Shown: positions 1-4,963, counted from the stretch's first letter. The stretch is 5,035 nt of DNA from an uncultured Methanobrevibacter sp. (GCA_902795935.1 CADBMS010000003.1:1-5035), one strand, 5' to 3'. Notes: generated by a model not told the origin, from the sequence alone. Translations and numbers: made by a program.

Positions 1-86
1 TCATTAAACTAAATGATTACTAAAATAATATTCAATTTATTAAAAGAAATAAAAATATATTATGTAATAAAATGTTAAACGATAAG

Positions 87-94
87 TTTATATA
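87..94 (+). promoter_or_regulatory. TATA box of the tRNA-Gln gene
   Basis: The octamer TTTATATA matches the archaeal TATA consensus bound by TBP. A start about 25 nt downstream would fall near 118, giving a leader of about 29 nt before the mature tRNA at 147. No other tRNA or CDS lies between this box and the tRNA, so the assignment is by proximity and consensus. Confidence 0.6.
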
Positions 95-118
95 CTAAGT
101 TTATTAGATATAAAAATG

Positions 119-140
119 CCTTATTGTTAAGGTAATTACC
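119..140 (+). other. Overlapping dyads in the tRNA 5' leader
   Basis: CCTTA (119-123) and TAAGG (128-132) form a 5-bp stem with a TTGT loop. The GG at 131-132 is also the start of the perfect 10-bp palindrome GGTAATTACC (131-140). The element lies between the predicted transcription start and the tRNA 5' end. It could shape the pre-tRNA leader removed by RNase P, be a protein site, or be chance; the sequence does not decide. Confidence 0.35.
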
Positions 141-146
141 ACAAAT

Positions 147-218
147 AGTCCCGTGGGGTAGTGGTAATCCTACTGGGCTTTGGACCCGGTGACGGCGGTT
201 CGACTCCGCTCGGGACTA
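147..218 (+). tRNA. tRNA-Gln (anticodon TTG)
   Basis: This is a complete 72-nt cloverleaf without an intron. The acceptor stem pairs 147-153 with 211-217 at all seven positions, with discriminator A218. The D loop carries the GG pair (163-164). The anticodon stem pairs 173-177 with 185-189, and the 7-nt loop at 178-184 holds anticodon TTG at 180-182. The T stem pairs 194-198 with 206-210 (one G-T) around the loop TTCGACT. The gene does not encode CCA, so it needs the CCA-adding enzyme. The terminal A1-U72 pair is typical of archaeal tRNA-Gln. In archaea this tRNA is first charged with glutamate by GluRS and then amidated by GatDE; that step is family knowledge and not visible here. Confidence 0.97.
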
Positions 219-226
219 TTAATAGA

Positions 227-249
227 TTTCTTTTTATTTATATATTTTT
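227..249 (+). terminator. T-rich terminator after tRNA-Gln
   Basis: T-runs begin 9 nt after the tRNA (TTTCTTTTT at 227-235, and TTTTT at 245-249). Archaeal RNA polymerase commonly stops at such U-tracts without a stable hairpin. The stretch also contains a TTTATATA octamer (237-244), so it may serve as a promoter for a downstream transcript as well. Confidence 0.5.
237..244 (+). promoter_or_regulatory. Candidate TATA box downstream of the tRNA
   Basis: TTTATATA here is identical to the octamer in front of tRNA-Gln. A start about 25 nt downstream would give a transcript from near 268 that runs through the stem-loops at 360-424. There is no gene with a supported start in this stretch, so if the box is real it drives a non-coding RNA or a long NAMPT leader. 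In T-rich DNA such a box may arise by chance. Confidence 0.3.
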
Positions 250-547
250 CAGTATTTTTACTTTAAAAATTGATTCTGCATATTTAGATTCTATTAATAC
301 TAATTTACATTTTATTTTATTAGTTTCAAATGAGGCAATTTTTGTTTTTTTTATCTTGTTTTTGGGCGTCCACCAAAATTCAAAATTAATTTTTGAAAAA
401 GGTTAATTGTGCTTTAATTTTGAAATAAAGAAAAATTTTTATACACAAATTCATTTTGGCTGACACTCTTTTATTAAATTGAAAAAATAACAATTTAAAT
501 CTTATTGACTATATTCATAAACAATATTTGAAAATTAAAGATATTGG
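250..547. other. Intergenic region with no supported gene
   Basis: No open frame here has both a start codon and a ribosome binding site. A plus-strand frame stays open through 406, but its only ATG (161) lies inside the tRNA, so it is rejected. A minus-strand frame is open from 402 to 238 (54 codons) but has no ATG, GTG or TTG start and is closed upstream by a stop; it could be decayed coding DNA. The visible structure is the stem-loop cluster at 360-424. Downstream, AT-rich sequence leads into the NAMPT promoter. Confidence 0.6.
360..424 (+). other. Cluster of abutting and competing stem-loops
   Basis: TTTTGG (360-365) pairs with CCAAAA (373-378) around a GC-richer 7-nt loop, GCGTCCA. Directly abutting it, TTCAAAA (379-385) pairs with TTTTGAA (391-397). 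The same left arm, extended to TTCAAAATTAA (379-389), is also a perfect 11-bp match to TTAATTTTGAA (414-424), so the two pairings exclude each other. The arrangement resembles an RNA switch or a structured small RNA. Low sequence complexity makes a chance origin possible. No known riboswitch class was recognised. Confidence 0.35.
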
Positions 548-557
548 TATAATATAT
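548..557 (+). promoter_or_regulatory. Candidate TATA box of the NAMPT gene
   Basis: TATAATATAT resembles an archaeal TATA box. A start about 25-27 nt downstream would fall near 579 and give a leader of about 40 nt. A second, weaker AT-only element at 571-582 would instead place the start near the Shine-Dalgarno site at 605, so the promoter choice is uncertain. Confidence 0.45.
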
Positions 558-562
558 CATAA

Positions 563-580
563 AAATTAAATATTTAATTT
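563..580. promoter_or_regulatory. 18-bp AT palindrome in the NAMPT promoter
   Basis: AAATTAAATATTTAATTT is a perfect palindrome that starts 6 nt after the TATA-like box and reaches the predicted start near 579. That is where an archaeal repressor would block RNA polymerase, so it is a candidate operator. It contains only A and T, and palindromes of this size arise by chance in DNA of this composition, so the support is positional only. Confidence 0.25.
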
Positions 581-604
581 AATTAAAAATTACTAAAAAC
601 ACAT

Positions 605-610
605 GAAGGA
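605..610 (+). promoter_or_regulatory. Ribosome binding site of the NAMPT gene
   Basis: GAAGGA lies 9 nt before the ATG at 620 and supports that start. An ATG at 603 overlaps its 5' edge but is closed by TAA after three codons, so it cannot start the protein. Confidence 0.65.
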
Positions 611-619
611 TTAAATATA

Positions 620-2041
620 ATGATTGAAAATAATATTTGTTTACTAACAGATAGCTATAAAGTTTCACATTACTATTTCTACCCTGAAGGTACTGAAAAG
701 ATTTATTCTTATCTTGAAAGTAGAACTGGAGCTGAATTTAATAAAACCATATTTTATGGATTACAATATATCCTCAAAAAATATTTAGAAGGAGTAGTAG
801 TTGATGAAGAAAAAGTTAAGCAAGCATCTGCACTAATAGAACAACATATTGGCCATAATGTATTTAATTACAATGATTGGATGTATATAGTTGAAAAATG
901 TGATGGAAAATTACCAGTAGAAATTAAAGCTGTTAGCGAAGGTACAGCAGTAAATGTTGGTAACGTACTTATGACAGTAGAAAATACTGATAAACACGCA
1001 TTTTGGTTACCTAATTACTTAGAATCACTTCTTCTTCAGGTATGGTACCCTTCAACAGTAGCTACGTTATCTGCTGAAGTTAAAAAATTATGCGATTTTT
1101 ATTTAAATGTTACAGGTTCTTCTAAAGATAATTTAAATTTTATGTTACATGATTTTGGTTATAGAGGATCTAGTTCAACTGAATCTTCAAAATTAGGAGG
1201 TTCAGCACATTTACTTAGCTTTTTAGGAACAGATACAATTCCAGCATTATTAATTCCTTATAATTATTATAATTCTAATGAAATCCAAGGATTTTCTGTT
1301 CAAGCTACAGAACACAGCGTTATGACATCACAAGGTGAAGAAAATGAATTTAATCAAGCCATCAATGTTATAAAACAAGCAAAAAATGGCATATTATCTT
1401 TAGTAATTGATAGTTATAATTATAAAAATTTCTTAAAAAATGCAAGTTTTGAAGGATATGATTTAAATAATGAAATTATGAAATTTTTAAATAAAAATTA
1501 CGAAAATAAAATTGTATTTCGTCCAGATAGTGGAGAACCAATTTCTACTACATTAGATTGTTTTGATATAATTGAAAAAGGGTTTGGATCCTATAAAAAT
1601 GATGCAGGATACAAACTTTTCAATGCAAATATTGGCGTTTTATGGGGAGATGGTTTAAACTATGACAAAATCAGAGATATTCTTTTTGCTTTAAAAACAG
1701 AAGGATGGGCTGCAGAAAATATAATTTTTGGCATGGGCGGAGGAATACATACTTATACAACTCGTGATACTCAAAAAAATGCATTTAAATGTTCTGCAGA
1801 GCTTAGAAATGGAATCTGGTATGATATATATAAAAAACCATTAGATACTAGTAAAAAATCTAAAAAAGGACGATTAAAACTAATAAAAAATAATTCTGAA
1901 TTTAAAACTGTTAAAATTGATGAACCTGGAGAAGATATGCTTAAAACAGTGTTTAAAAATGGAAAATTATTAATAGATGATGATTTTGAATCTATAAAAG
2001 AAAGAACTAGATTATATAATCTGTATCCATTAGATAGTTAA
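620..2041 (+). CDS. nadV: Nicotinamide phosphoribosyltransferase (NAMPT/NadV)
   Basis: This cytosolic enzyme makes nicotinamide mononucleotide and PPi from nicotinamide and PRPP, the committed step of nicotinamide salvage to NAD. The 473 residues are close to human NAMPT (491), so the gene is full length. Family motifs appear in order: LLTDSYKVSHY (D11, Y13), LHDFGYRG (F179, R182, which hold the nicotinamide ring), GTDT (D205), TEHSV (H232, equivalent to the autophosphorylated H247 of human NAMPT), DSYN (D264), RPDSGEP (R301, D303), WGDG (G343, D344), GMGGG and TTRD (R382), then DTQKNAFKCSA and KKSKKGRL. No key residue is missing. The ATG has a Shine-Dalgarno site 9 nt upstream. No NMN adenylyltransferase or PRPP synthase gene lies nearby. 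NAMPT is patchy in archaea, so horizontal acquisition, perhaps from gut bacteria, is a reasonable inference. Codon use is as AT-rich as the surroundings, so a transfer would not be recent. Nicotinate phosphoribosyltransferase is a distant alternative, but the motifs favour NAMPT. Confidence 0.95.
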   Translation: MIENNICLLTDSYKVSHYYFYPEGTEKIYSYLESRTGAEFNKTIFYGLQYILKKYLEGVVVDEEKVKQASALIEQHIGHNVFNYNDWMYIVEKCDGKLPVEIKAVSEGTAVNVGNVLMTVENTDKHAFWLPNYLESLLLQVWYPSTVATLSAEVKKLCDFYLNVTGSSKDNLNFMLHDFGYRGSSSTESSKLGGSAHLLSFLGTDTIPALLIPYNYYNSNEIQGFSVQATEHSVMTSQGEENEFNQAINVIKQAKNGILSLVIDSYNYKNFLKNASFEGYDLNNEIMKFLNKNYENKIVFRPDSGEPISTTLDCFDIIEKGFGSYKNDAGYKLFNANIGVLWGDGLNYDKIRDILFALKTEGWAAENIIFGMGGGIHTYTTRDTQKNAFKCSAELRNGIWYDIYKKPLDTSKKSKKGRLKLIKNNSEFKTVKIDEPGEDMLKTVFKNGKLLIDDDFESIKERTRLYNLYPLDS

Positions 2042-2177
2042 GATAATGTTAAAAAATGAAATTTATAAAACAATATCTAGAAATGAAATAAAACTAATAT
2101 ATTCTTATTTGAAATAATTTAGGATATGTAAACAGCACATATATTGAATAAATATTTAAACAGAACATTTATTGATT
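2042..2177. other. Convergent intergenic spacer
   Basis: The spacer separates the 3' ends of the NAMPT and TPR genes. A weak stem can form between AATAAAT (2147-2153) and ATTTATT (2167-2173) with a 13-nt loop. No small open frame with a ribosome binding site was found. T-rich runs for termination exist on both strands in or next to it. Confidence 0.5.
2079..2094 (-). terminator. U-tract for minus-strand termination after the TPR gene
   Basis: On the minus strand this reads AGTTTTATTTCATTTC, about 85-100 nt past the TPR stop codon. Another run of six T (complement of 2051-2056) follows. There is no strong hairpin. This fits an archaeal U-tract terminator but the exact site is not decided by the sequence. 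Confidence 0.3.
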
Positions 2178-3128
2178 TTATATAAAATTTTTATTTATTT
2201 TTTTAAAAAATAGTAAATTCCATCTTAAAAATATAAGTTTAAGCTTATTAATTGATTTGAGTTCATATTGAATTGCTTTATCTAAACAAAATAATGCTTC
2301 ATCAAACCTATTTAAATGAAGTAATGAATTACTTTTATTTTGCCACACATCACTTAGATTAGGATGTAACTCTAATAATTTAGTACAATATTTAATATGC
2401 TCAATATAATCATGTAATCCCTTATATGCATTTGCTTTAATCAATAATGCTTCATCACTATTTGGATTTATCCTTAATAATTCATCGGCCCATGAAATAA
2501 GTTCTTCAAACCTACCTAATTCCAATAATACCATAGTTTTATTTTTTATTGCAAATAAATTTTCAGGATCTAAAGATAAAGCATGATTTAGACATTTTAG
2601 CCCTTCATAAACTATTTCAAAATTTAAGTAACAAACACCTTTATTTAACCAAACACTTAATTTATCATTATCAATTTCTAATGCTTTATCAAAATAAGTT
2701 ATTGCATTTGCAAAATCTTTTAGATTTGCATAAGCAATACCTAAATTTTCCAAAGCATTAATTTCATTTGGTTTTATTTCTAAAATTTTTTTAAAATGTT
2801 TAATAGCTAATTTAAAATCTCCCATTTGTAATAAGCAAAGTGATTTATATAAAAAAGTATTTTCATCATTAGGAGCCAATTTTAATAATTTGTCATAAAT
2901 ATTAATTGCTTCTTTAAACTTACAAGATTCTTGTAAACTTCTTCCTTTAAGTTTATATGCATTTATATTTTTAGAATCAATTTTTAAAATCTTATTTGCA
3001 TAATTTATTGAATTAATAAAGTCATTTTTATCAAAAAAATTTAATCCCTGGATTAATAATTTTGATTCTTCAGAGGACTCACCCATATTTTCAACTTCTA
3101 ATCTTAATTCATCAATAACATGAGACAT
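2178..3128 (-). CDS. TPR-repeat protein (eight tandem repeats)
   Basis: From the chosen start the protein has 316 residues and is almost entirely tetratricopeptide repeats, which stack into a superhelix and bind other proteins. Eight 34-residue units are in exact register at about 21-54, 55-88, 89-122, 123-156, 157-190, 191-224, 225-258 and 259-292. Each has the small/aromatic pattern and most end in a P-N/D-type turn (LAPND, IKPNE, LDPEN, INPNS, LHPNL). The N-terminal 20 residues are acidic. The last 24 are basic and hydrophobic. There is no signal peptide or membrane segment, so it should be cytosolic. An in-frame ATG at 3146 would add six residues (MKRLIF), but it has no Shine-Dalgarno site, whereas AAAAGG sits 9 nt before the ATG at 3128. 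The binding partner is unknown; such proteins are numerous in gut Methanobacteriales. It is divergent from the ATP-grasp gene and convergent with NAMPT, with no sign of a shared operon. Confidence 0.88.
   Translation of the reverse strand: MSHVIDELRLEVENMGESSEESKLLIQGLNFFDKNDFINSINYANKILKIDSKNINAYKLKGRSLQESCKFKEAINIYDKLLKLAPNDENTFLYKSLCLLQMGDFKLAIKHFKKILEIKPNEINALENLGIAYANLKDFANAITYFDKALEIDNDKLSVWLNKGVCYLNFEIVYEGLKCLNHALSLDPENLFAIKNKTMVLLELGRFEELISWADELLRINPNSDEALLIKANAYKGLHDYIEHIKYCTKLLELHPNLSDVWQNKSNSLLHLNRFDEALFCLDKAIQYELKSINKLKLIFLRWNLLFFKKINKNFI
2188..2204 (+). terminator. U-tract for plus-strand termination after NAMPT
   Basis: A nearly unbroken T-run (TTTTTATTTATTTTTTT) on the plus strand follows the weak stem at 2147-2173. 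It is the strongest T-tract after the NAMPT stop, but it lies about 150 nt downstream and inside the antisense end of the TPR gene. An earlier stop at weaker T-runs near 2100-2110 is possible. Confidence 0.35.
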
Positions 3129-3135
3129 AAAAATT

Positions 3136-3143
3136 AACCTTTT
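3136..3143 (-). promoter_or_regulatory. Ribosome binding site that decides the TPR start
   Basis: On the minus strand AAAAGGTT lies with its GG 9 nt before the ATG at 3128. It falls between the two in-frame ATGs, so it can only serve the second. No comparable purine run precedes the first ATG (3146). Confidence 0.65.
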
Positions 3144-3165
3144 CATAATTAGTTTTCAAATTAAA

Positions 3166-3173
3166 ATATTATA
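3166..3173 (-). promoter_or_regulatory. Candidate TATA box of the TPR gene
   Basis: On the minus strand this reads TATAATAT. Its centre lies about 25 nt upstream of 3144, so transcription would start at or next to the upstream ATG (3146). The leader would then be about 16 nt and begin just before the Shine-Dalgarno site. This agrees with translation from 3128. A second TATA-like element, GAATATACTT, lies at 3224-3233. Confidence 0.4.
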
Positions 3174-3219
3174 ATTTAATAAGATTTTAATCATAAAAAT
3201 AGATTTAGGTTAACAAATT

Positions 3220-3288
3220 TTTTAAGTATATTCTAAGTTACTATTATAGTGACTTTAATTACAGCATCATTAATAATTTTAAGTATAT
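3220..3288. repeat. 12-nt direct repeat in the divergent promoter region
   Basis: TTTTAAGTATAT occurs at 3220-3231 and again at 3277-3288, 57 nt apart. Between the copies lies the inverted repeat 3235-3255. The copies could be paired regulator sites or alternative TATA-like elements for the two divergent genes. The AT-only composition, apart from one G, weakens the case. Confidence 0.35.
3235..3255. promoter_or_regulatory. Near-perfect inverted repeat, candidate operator
   Basis: AAGTTACTA (3235-3243) and TAGTGACTT (3247-3255) are complementary at eight of nine positions, the ninth being G-T, around a TTA centre. The element sits in the 265-nt spacer between the divergent TPR and ATP-grasp genes, just upstream of a TATA-like element for the TPR gene. 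It could be an operator for a dimeric regulator or a short hairpin. No known operator consensus was recognised. Confidence 0.4.
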
Positions 3289-3363
3289 GAATTTTAATTT
3301 TATAATAAGATTCTAAATTTCTATTTTTAAAATATTTCTACATTATAAGATGTTAAAATTAAA

Positions 3364-3400
3364 TTTGTATAATGAAAATTTTTTATTAAATTAAAATATA
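3364..3400 (+). promoter_or_regulatory. Promoter region of the ATP-grasp gene
   Basis: Several TATA-like elements precede the ATG at 3412. TATAAT at 3368-3373 would give a leader of about 15 nt. TTTATTAA at 3382-3389 is centred about 26 nt before the ATG and would give a leaderless mRNA. No Shine-Dalgarno site lies between the region and the ATG, which favours a leaderless or nearly leaderless transcript. Confidence 0.35.
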
Positions 3401-3411
3401 TTATATTTATT

Positions 3412-4554
3412 ATGGAAAATTTATTGATTAGTGGAGTGAATACTAGACCCCTTTCAGAAGCAGCTTATGAATTAAATTACAAAGTATATTCAACAAGTTA
3501 CTTTCACACCATAGATTTTAAATCGTGCCACAAGGAAAAGCATATTCAAATACAAAAACCATATAAATCATGTGGAACTCTTCAAGAAAATTACAATCAA
3601 CACGAACTTAAAAAAATTACATTAAATTGGATAGATGAAGTTGATAAAATAATTCTATACACTGGAATAACCCCAGAAAGCATTCCCAAGAAAAAAATAA
3701 TAGGAAACACACAAACAAAAAACATAGAAAACAAATACAAATTCTACAAAAAAATACACAAACACACAAACACTCCTAAAACATACTTAATAAAAGAATT
3801 AGATGAAACATTAGAAATACAAAAACAAAATCCTGATAAAGAATATTTAATAAAGCCGATAATAGGAACTGGAGGATATGGAATAAAAAAACTCACAAAC
3901 GAGTTAATAAAAAAATTGAAAAATATGAATATACCAGCAAAAACATTAATTCAACAAGAATACATAAAAGGAACCCCCATTAGTGTTTCAATACTTTCAA
4001 CAAAAACAGAAAGTAAAACATTAACCAACAGTCAACAATTAATAGGAACAGATGGGAGAAATGAAAACAAATACATATATCTAGGAAATATAAGTCCTCA
4101 AATCGAAAATGATAATGAAATTAATCAAATTAGTGAAAAATTGGTAAAAAAACTAAAACTCATAGGATCAAATGGTGTAGATCTTATTAAAAACCAAAAT
4201 GAAACAAAAATAATAGAAGTTAACCCGCGCATACAAGGAACATTTGAATGTGCACAAGAATCACTGGACACAAATATTTTAAAAGCACATATATTAGCTT
4301 GTCAAAATGAATTAATCCAGATACCAATACCTAAAAAGTACTCAATCAAAAAAATAATTTATGCAAAACAAAAAACACAAGTATTAAAAATAAACTCAAA
4401 AAACATACATGATATACCTTTACCTTACACAATTATAGAAAAAGGAGAACCAATAGTTACAATAATTACAAGTGGACAAACCATTAAAAAAGCTAAAATA
4501 AAACTGAAAAAAGAAATTAACTATTTGAATACTTGTTTAAAAGTAATAAACTAA
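3412..4554 (+). CDS. ATP-grasp carboxylate-amine ligase family protein, substrate unknown
   Basis: The 380 residues have the order expected of an ATP-grasp ligase, which activates a carboxylate as acyl phosphate and joins it to an amine or thiol. The N-terminal Rossmann-like pre-ATP-grasp part opens with NLLISGVNTRPLSEAAYEL (about 3-21) and extends to about 100. The nucleotide-binding part follows: YLIKPIIGTGGYGIKK with K148 and the glycine loop 152-157, QQEYIKG (E183, G187) in the adenine region, D257, then the metal-binding IIEVNPR (E269, N271, R273). The tail after about 300 is a small lysine-rich domain. The protein resembles the group of predicted archaeal carboligases related to biotin carboxylase (COG2232-like by memory). 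It is not clearly one of the characterised methanogen ATP-grasp enzymes such as MfnD or MptN, so no symbol is given. There is no Shine-Dalgarno site, but the next Met is residue 172, so the start is firm. From about codon 90 the coding strand becomes strikingly A-rich with little T. The stop overlaps the stop of the convergent small gene. Confidence 0.9.
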   Translation: MENLLISGVNTRPLSEAAYELNYKVYSTSYFHTIDFKSCHKEKHIQIQKPYKSCGTLQENYNQHELKKITLNWIDEVDKIILYTGITPESIPKKKIIGNTQTKNIENKYKFYKKIHKHTNTPKTYLIKELDETLEIQKQNPDKEYLIKPIIGTGGYGIKKLTNELIKKLKNMNIPAKTLIQQEYIKGTPISVSILSTKTESKTLTNSQQLIGTDGRNENKYIYLGNISPQIENDNEINQISEKLVKKLKLIGSNGVDLIKNQNETKIIEVNPRIQGTFECAQESLDTNILKAHILACQNELIQIPIPKKYSIKKIIYAKQKTQVLKINSKNIHDIPLPYTIIEKGEPIVTIITSGQTIKKAKIKLKKEINYLNTCLKVIN

Positions 4555-4709
4555 AAAAAATTAAAAAAACCTAAAGCATAAATAATAAAAATTAAAGCAC
4601 CGAGTGTAATAGCAATAGTAGATAAAATCATAGCCCCTGTAACAAACATAAATACTTTAGCACGATTATCTGGATCTTTCATAAATTCTTTAATAGGATC
4701 ACGATACAT
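4551..4709 (-). CDS. Small single-pass membrane protein, function unknown
   Basis: A 52-residue protein begins with a charged stretch, MYRDPIKEFMKDPDNRAK, followed by an uninterrupted hydrophobic segment (about 19-49, with glycines at 25, 37 and 47) and a short aromatic tail NFF. This is a typical small membrane protein with the N-terminus probably cytoplasmic. The start at 4709 has GGAG 9 nt upstream. An in-frame ATG at 4724 would add MELDN, giving 57 residues, but overlaps that GGAG and has no good site of its own. Ordered amino-acid composition and a TATA-like box upstream support a real gene. Its TAG stop (4551-4553) overlaps the TAA of the ATP-grasp gene (4552-4554) on the opposite strand. 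I do not recognise the family; such proteins are often accessory subunits of membrane complexes, but nothing here shows which. Confidence 0.68.
   Translation of the reverse strand: MYRDPIKEFMKDPDNRAKVFMFVTGAMILSTIAITLGALIFIIYALGFFNFF
4553..4569 (-). terminator. U-tract overlapping the end of the small membrane protein gene
   Basis: On the minus strand the last codons form T7-AA-T8 directly before the stop codon. Runs of this length are strong termination signals for archaeal RNA polymerase. A second T-rich stretch lies further on at about 4517-4497. The position inside the coding end is unusual, and read-through to the later run is needed for a complete message. Confidence 0.45.
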
Positions 4710-4718
4710 ATTATCTAA

Positions 4719-4722
4719 CTCC
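4719..4722 (-). promoter_or_regulatory. Ribosome binding site that decides the start of the small gene
   Basis: GGAG on the minus strand ends 9 nt before the ATG at 4709, the same spacing as for the TPR and NAMPT genes. Its first G is the G of the upstream ATG (4724), which argues against use of that ATG. Confidence 0.5.
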
Positions 4723-4739
4723 ATACTTATCTAACTAAA

Positions 4740-4749
4740 AATATATATT
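4740..4749 (-). promoter_or_regulatory. Candidate TATA box of the small membrane protein gene
   Basis: On the minus strand this reads AATATATATT. A start 22-27 nt downstream would fall about 4718-4723, at the Shine-Dalgarno site, so the leader would be about 10-14 nt. The same alternating A/T run could act as a TATA box on the plus strand. Confidence 0.45.
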
Positions 4750-4760
4750 GTGTTATTGTA

Positions 4761-4897
4761 GGTAGGCACCCATTTATTTAAAGAAAAAATTTCTTTTTAG
4801 GAATTTATTTTGTTTAACCCTATTAATAAAAATAGGCTTTGTAGAAAACCTTTTTTTCTAATTTTTATTTTTGCACTTAAAAATGATTTTTAGCCTA
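4761..4897. other. Spacer with several stem-loops and T-tracts
   Basis: This stretch holds a GC-richer patch, GGTAGGCACCC (4761-4771), then AAAGAAA/TTTCTTT (4780-4786 with 4790-4796, 3-nt loop) followed by T-rich sequence. CCTATT/AATAGG follows (4819-4824 with 4831-4836, 6-nt loop). Next is an imperfect AGG-C-TTT/AAA-A-CCT stem (4834-4840 with 4845-4851) followed by T7 (4851-4857), which looks like a terminator on the plus strand. TAGGCT (4833-4838) is also complementary to AGCCTA (4892-4897). No gene with a supported start was found. It may be a small RNA, a bidirectional terminator, or promoter architecture. Confidence 0.4.
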
Positions 4898-4963
4898 AAT
4901 TTCTATAAATATCTATTTATTTTATTTACACTTGAAATATTGTGTATTGATTTTAAAATTAAC

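Noticed and set aside
161..406. An 81-codon plus-strand frame.
   Set aside because: Its ATG lies inside the tRNA-Gln gene, it has no ribosome binding site, and the translation is the Phe/Ile/Leu-rich product expected from T-rich spacer DNA.
147..620. tRNA-Gln as an integration site with a mobile element downstream.
   Set aside because: No repeat of the tRNA 3' half, integrase gene or element boundary was found within the window.
620..2041. NAMPT as part of a phage-type NAD-reconstitution or defence locus.
   Set aside because: No NMN adenylyltransferase, PRPP synthase, Sir2, TIR or phage gene is adjacent; the neighbours are a tRNA and a convergent TPR gene.
2549..2761. A 70-codon plus-strand frame opposite the TPR gene.
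   Set aside because: It is antisense to the well-supported TPR repeats, has no ribosome binding site, and has a low-complexity His/Leu/Asn composition typical of a shadow frame.
2178..3128. The 102-nt periodicity in this gene as a DNA tandem repeat or CRISPR-like array.
   Set aside because: The periodicity is at protein level (34-residue TPR units); the DNA of the units differs widely and there are no repeat-spacer units anywhere in the window.
3129..3146. Extension of the TPR protein to the upstream ATG (MKRLIF).
   Set aside because: No Shine-Dalgarno site precedes it, the predicted transcript starts at about this place, and a good site lies between it and the next ATG. It remains possible only as a leaderless start.
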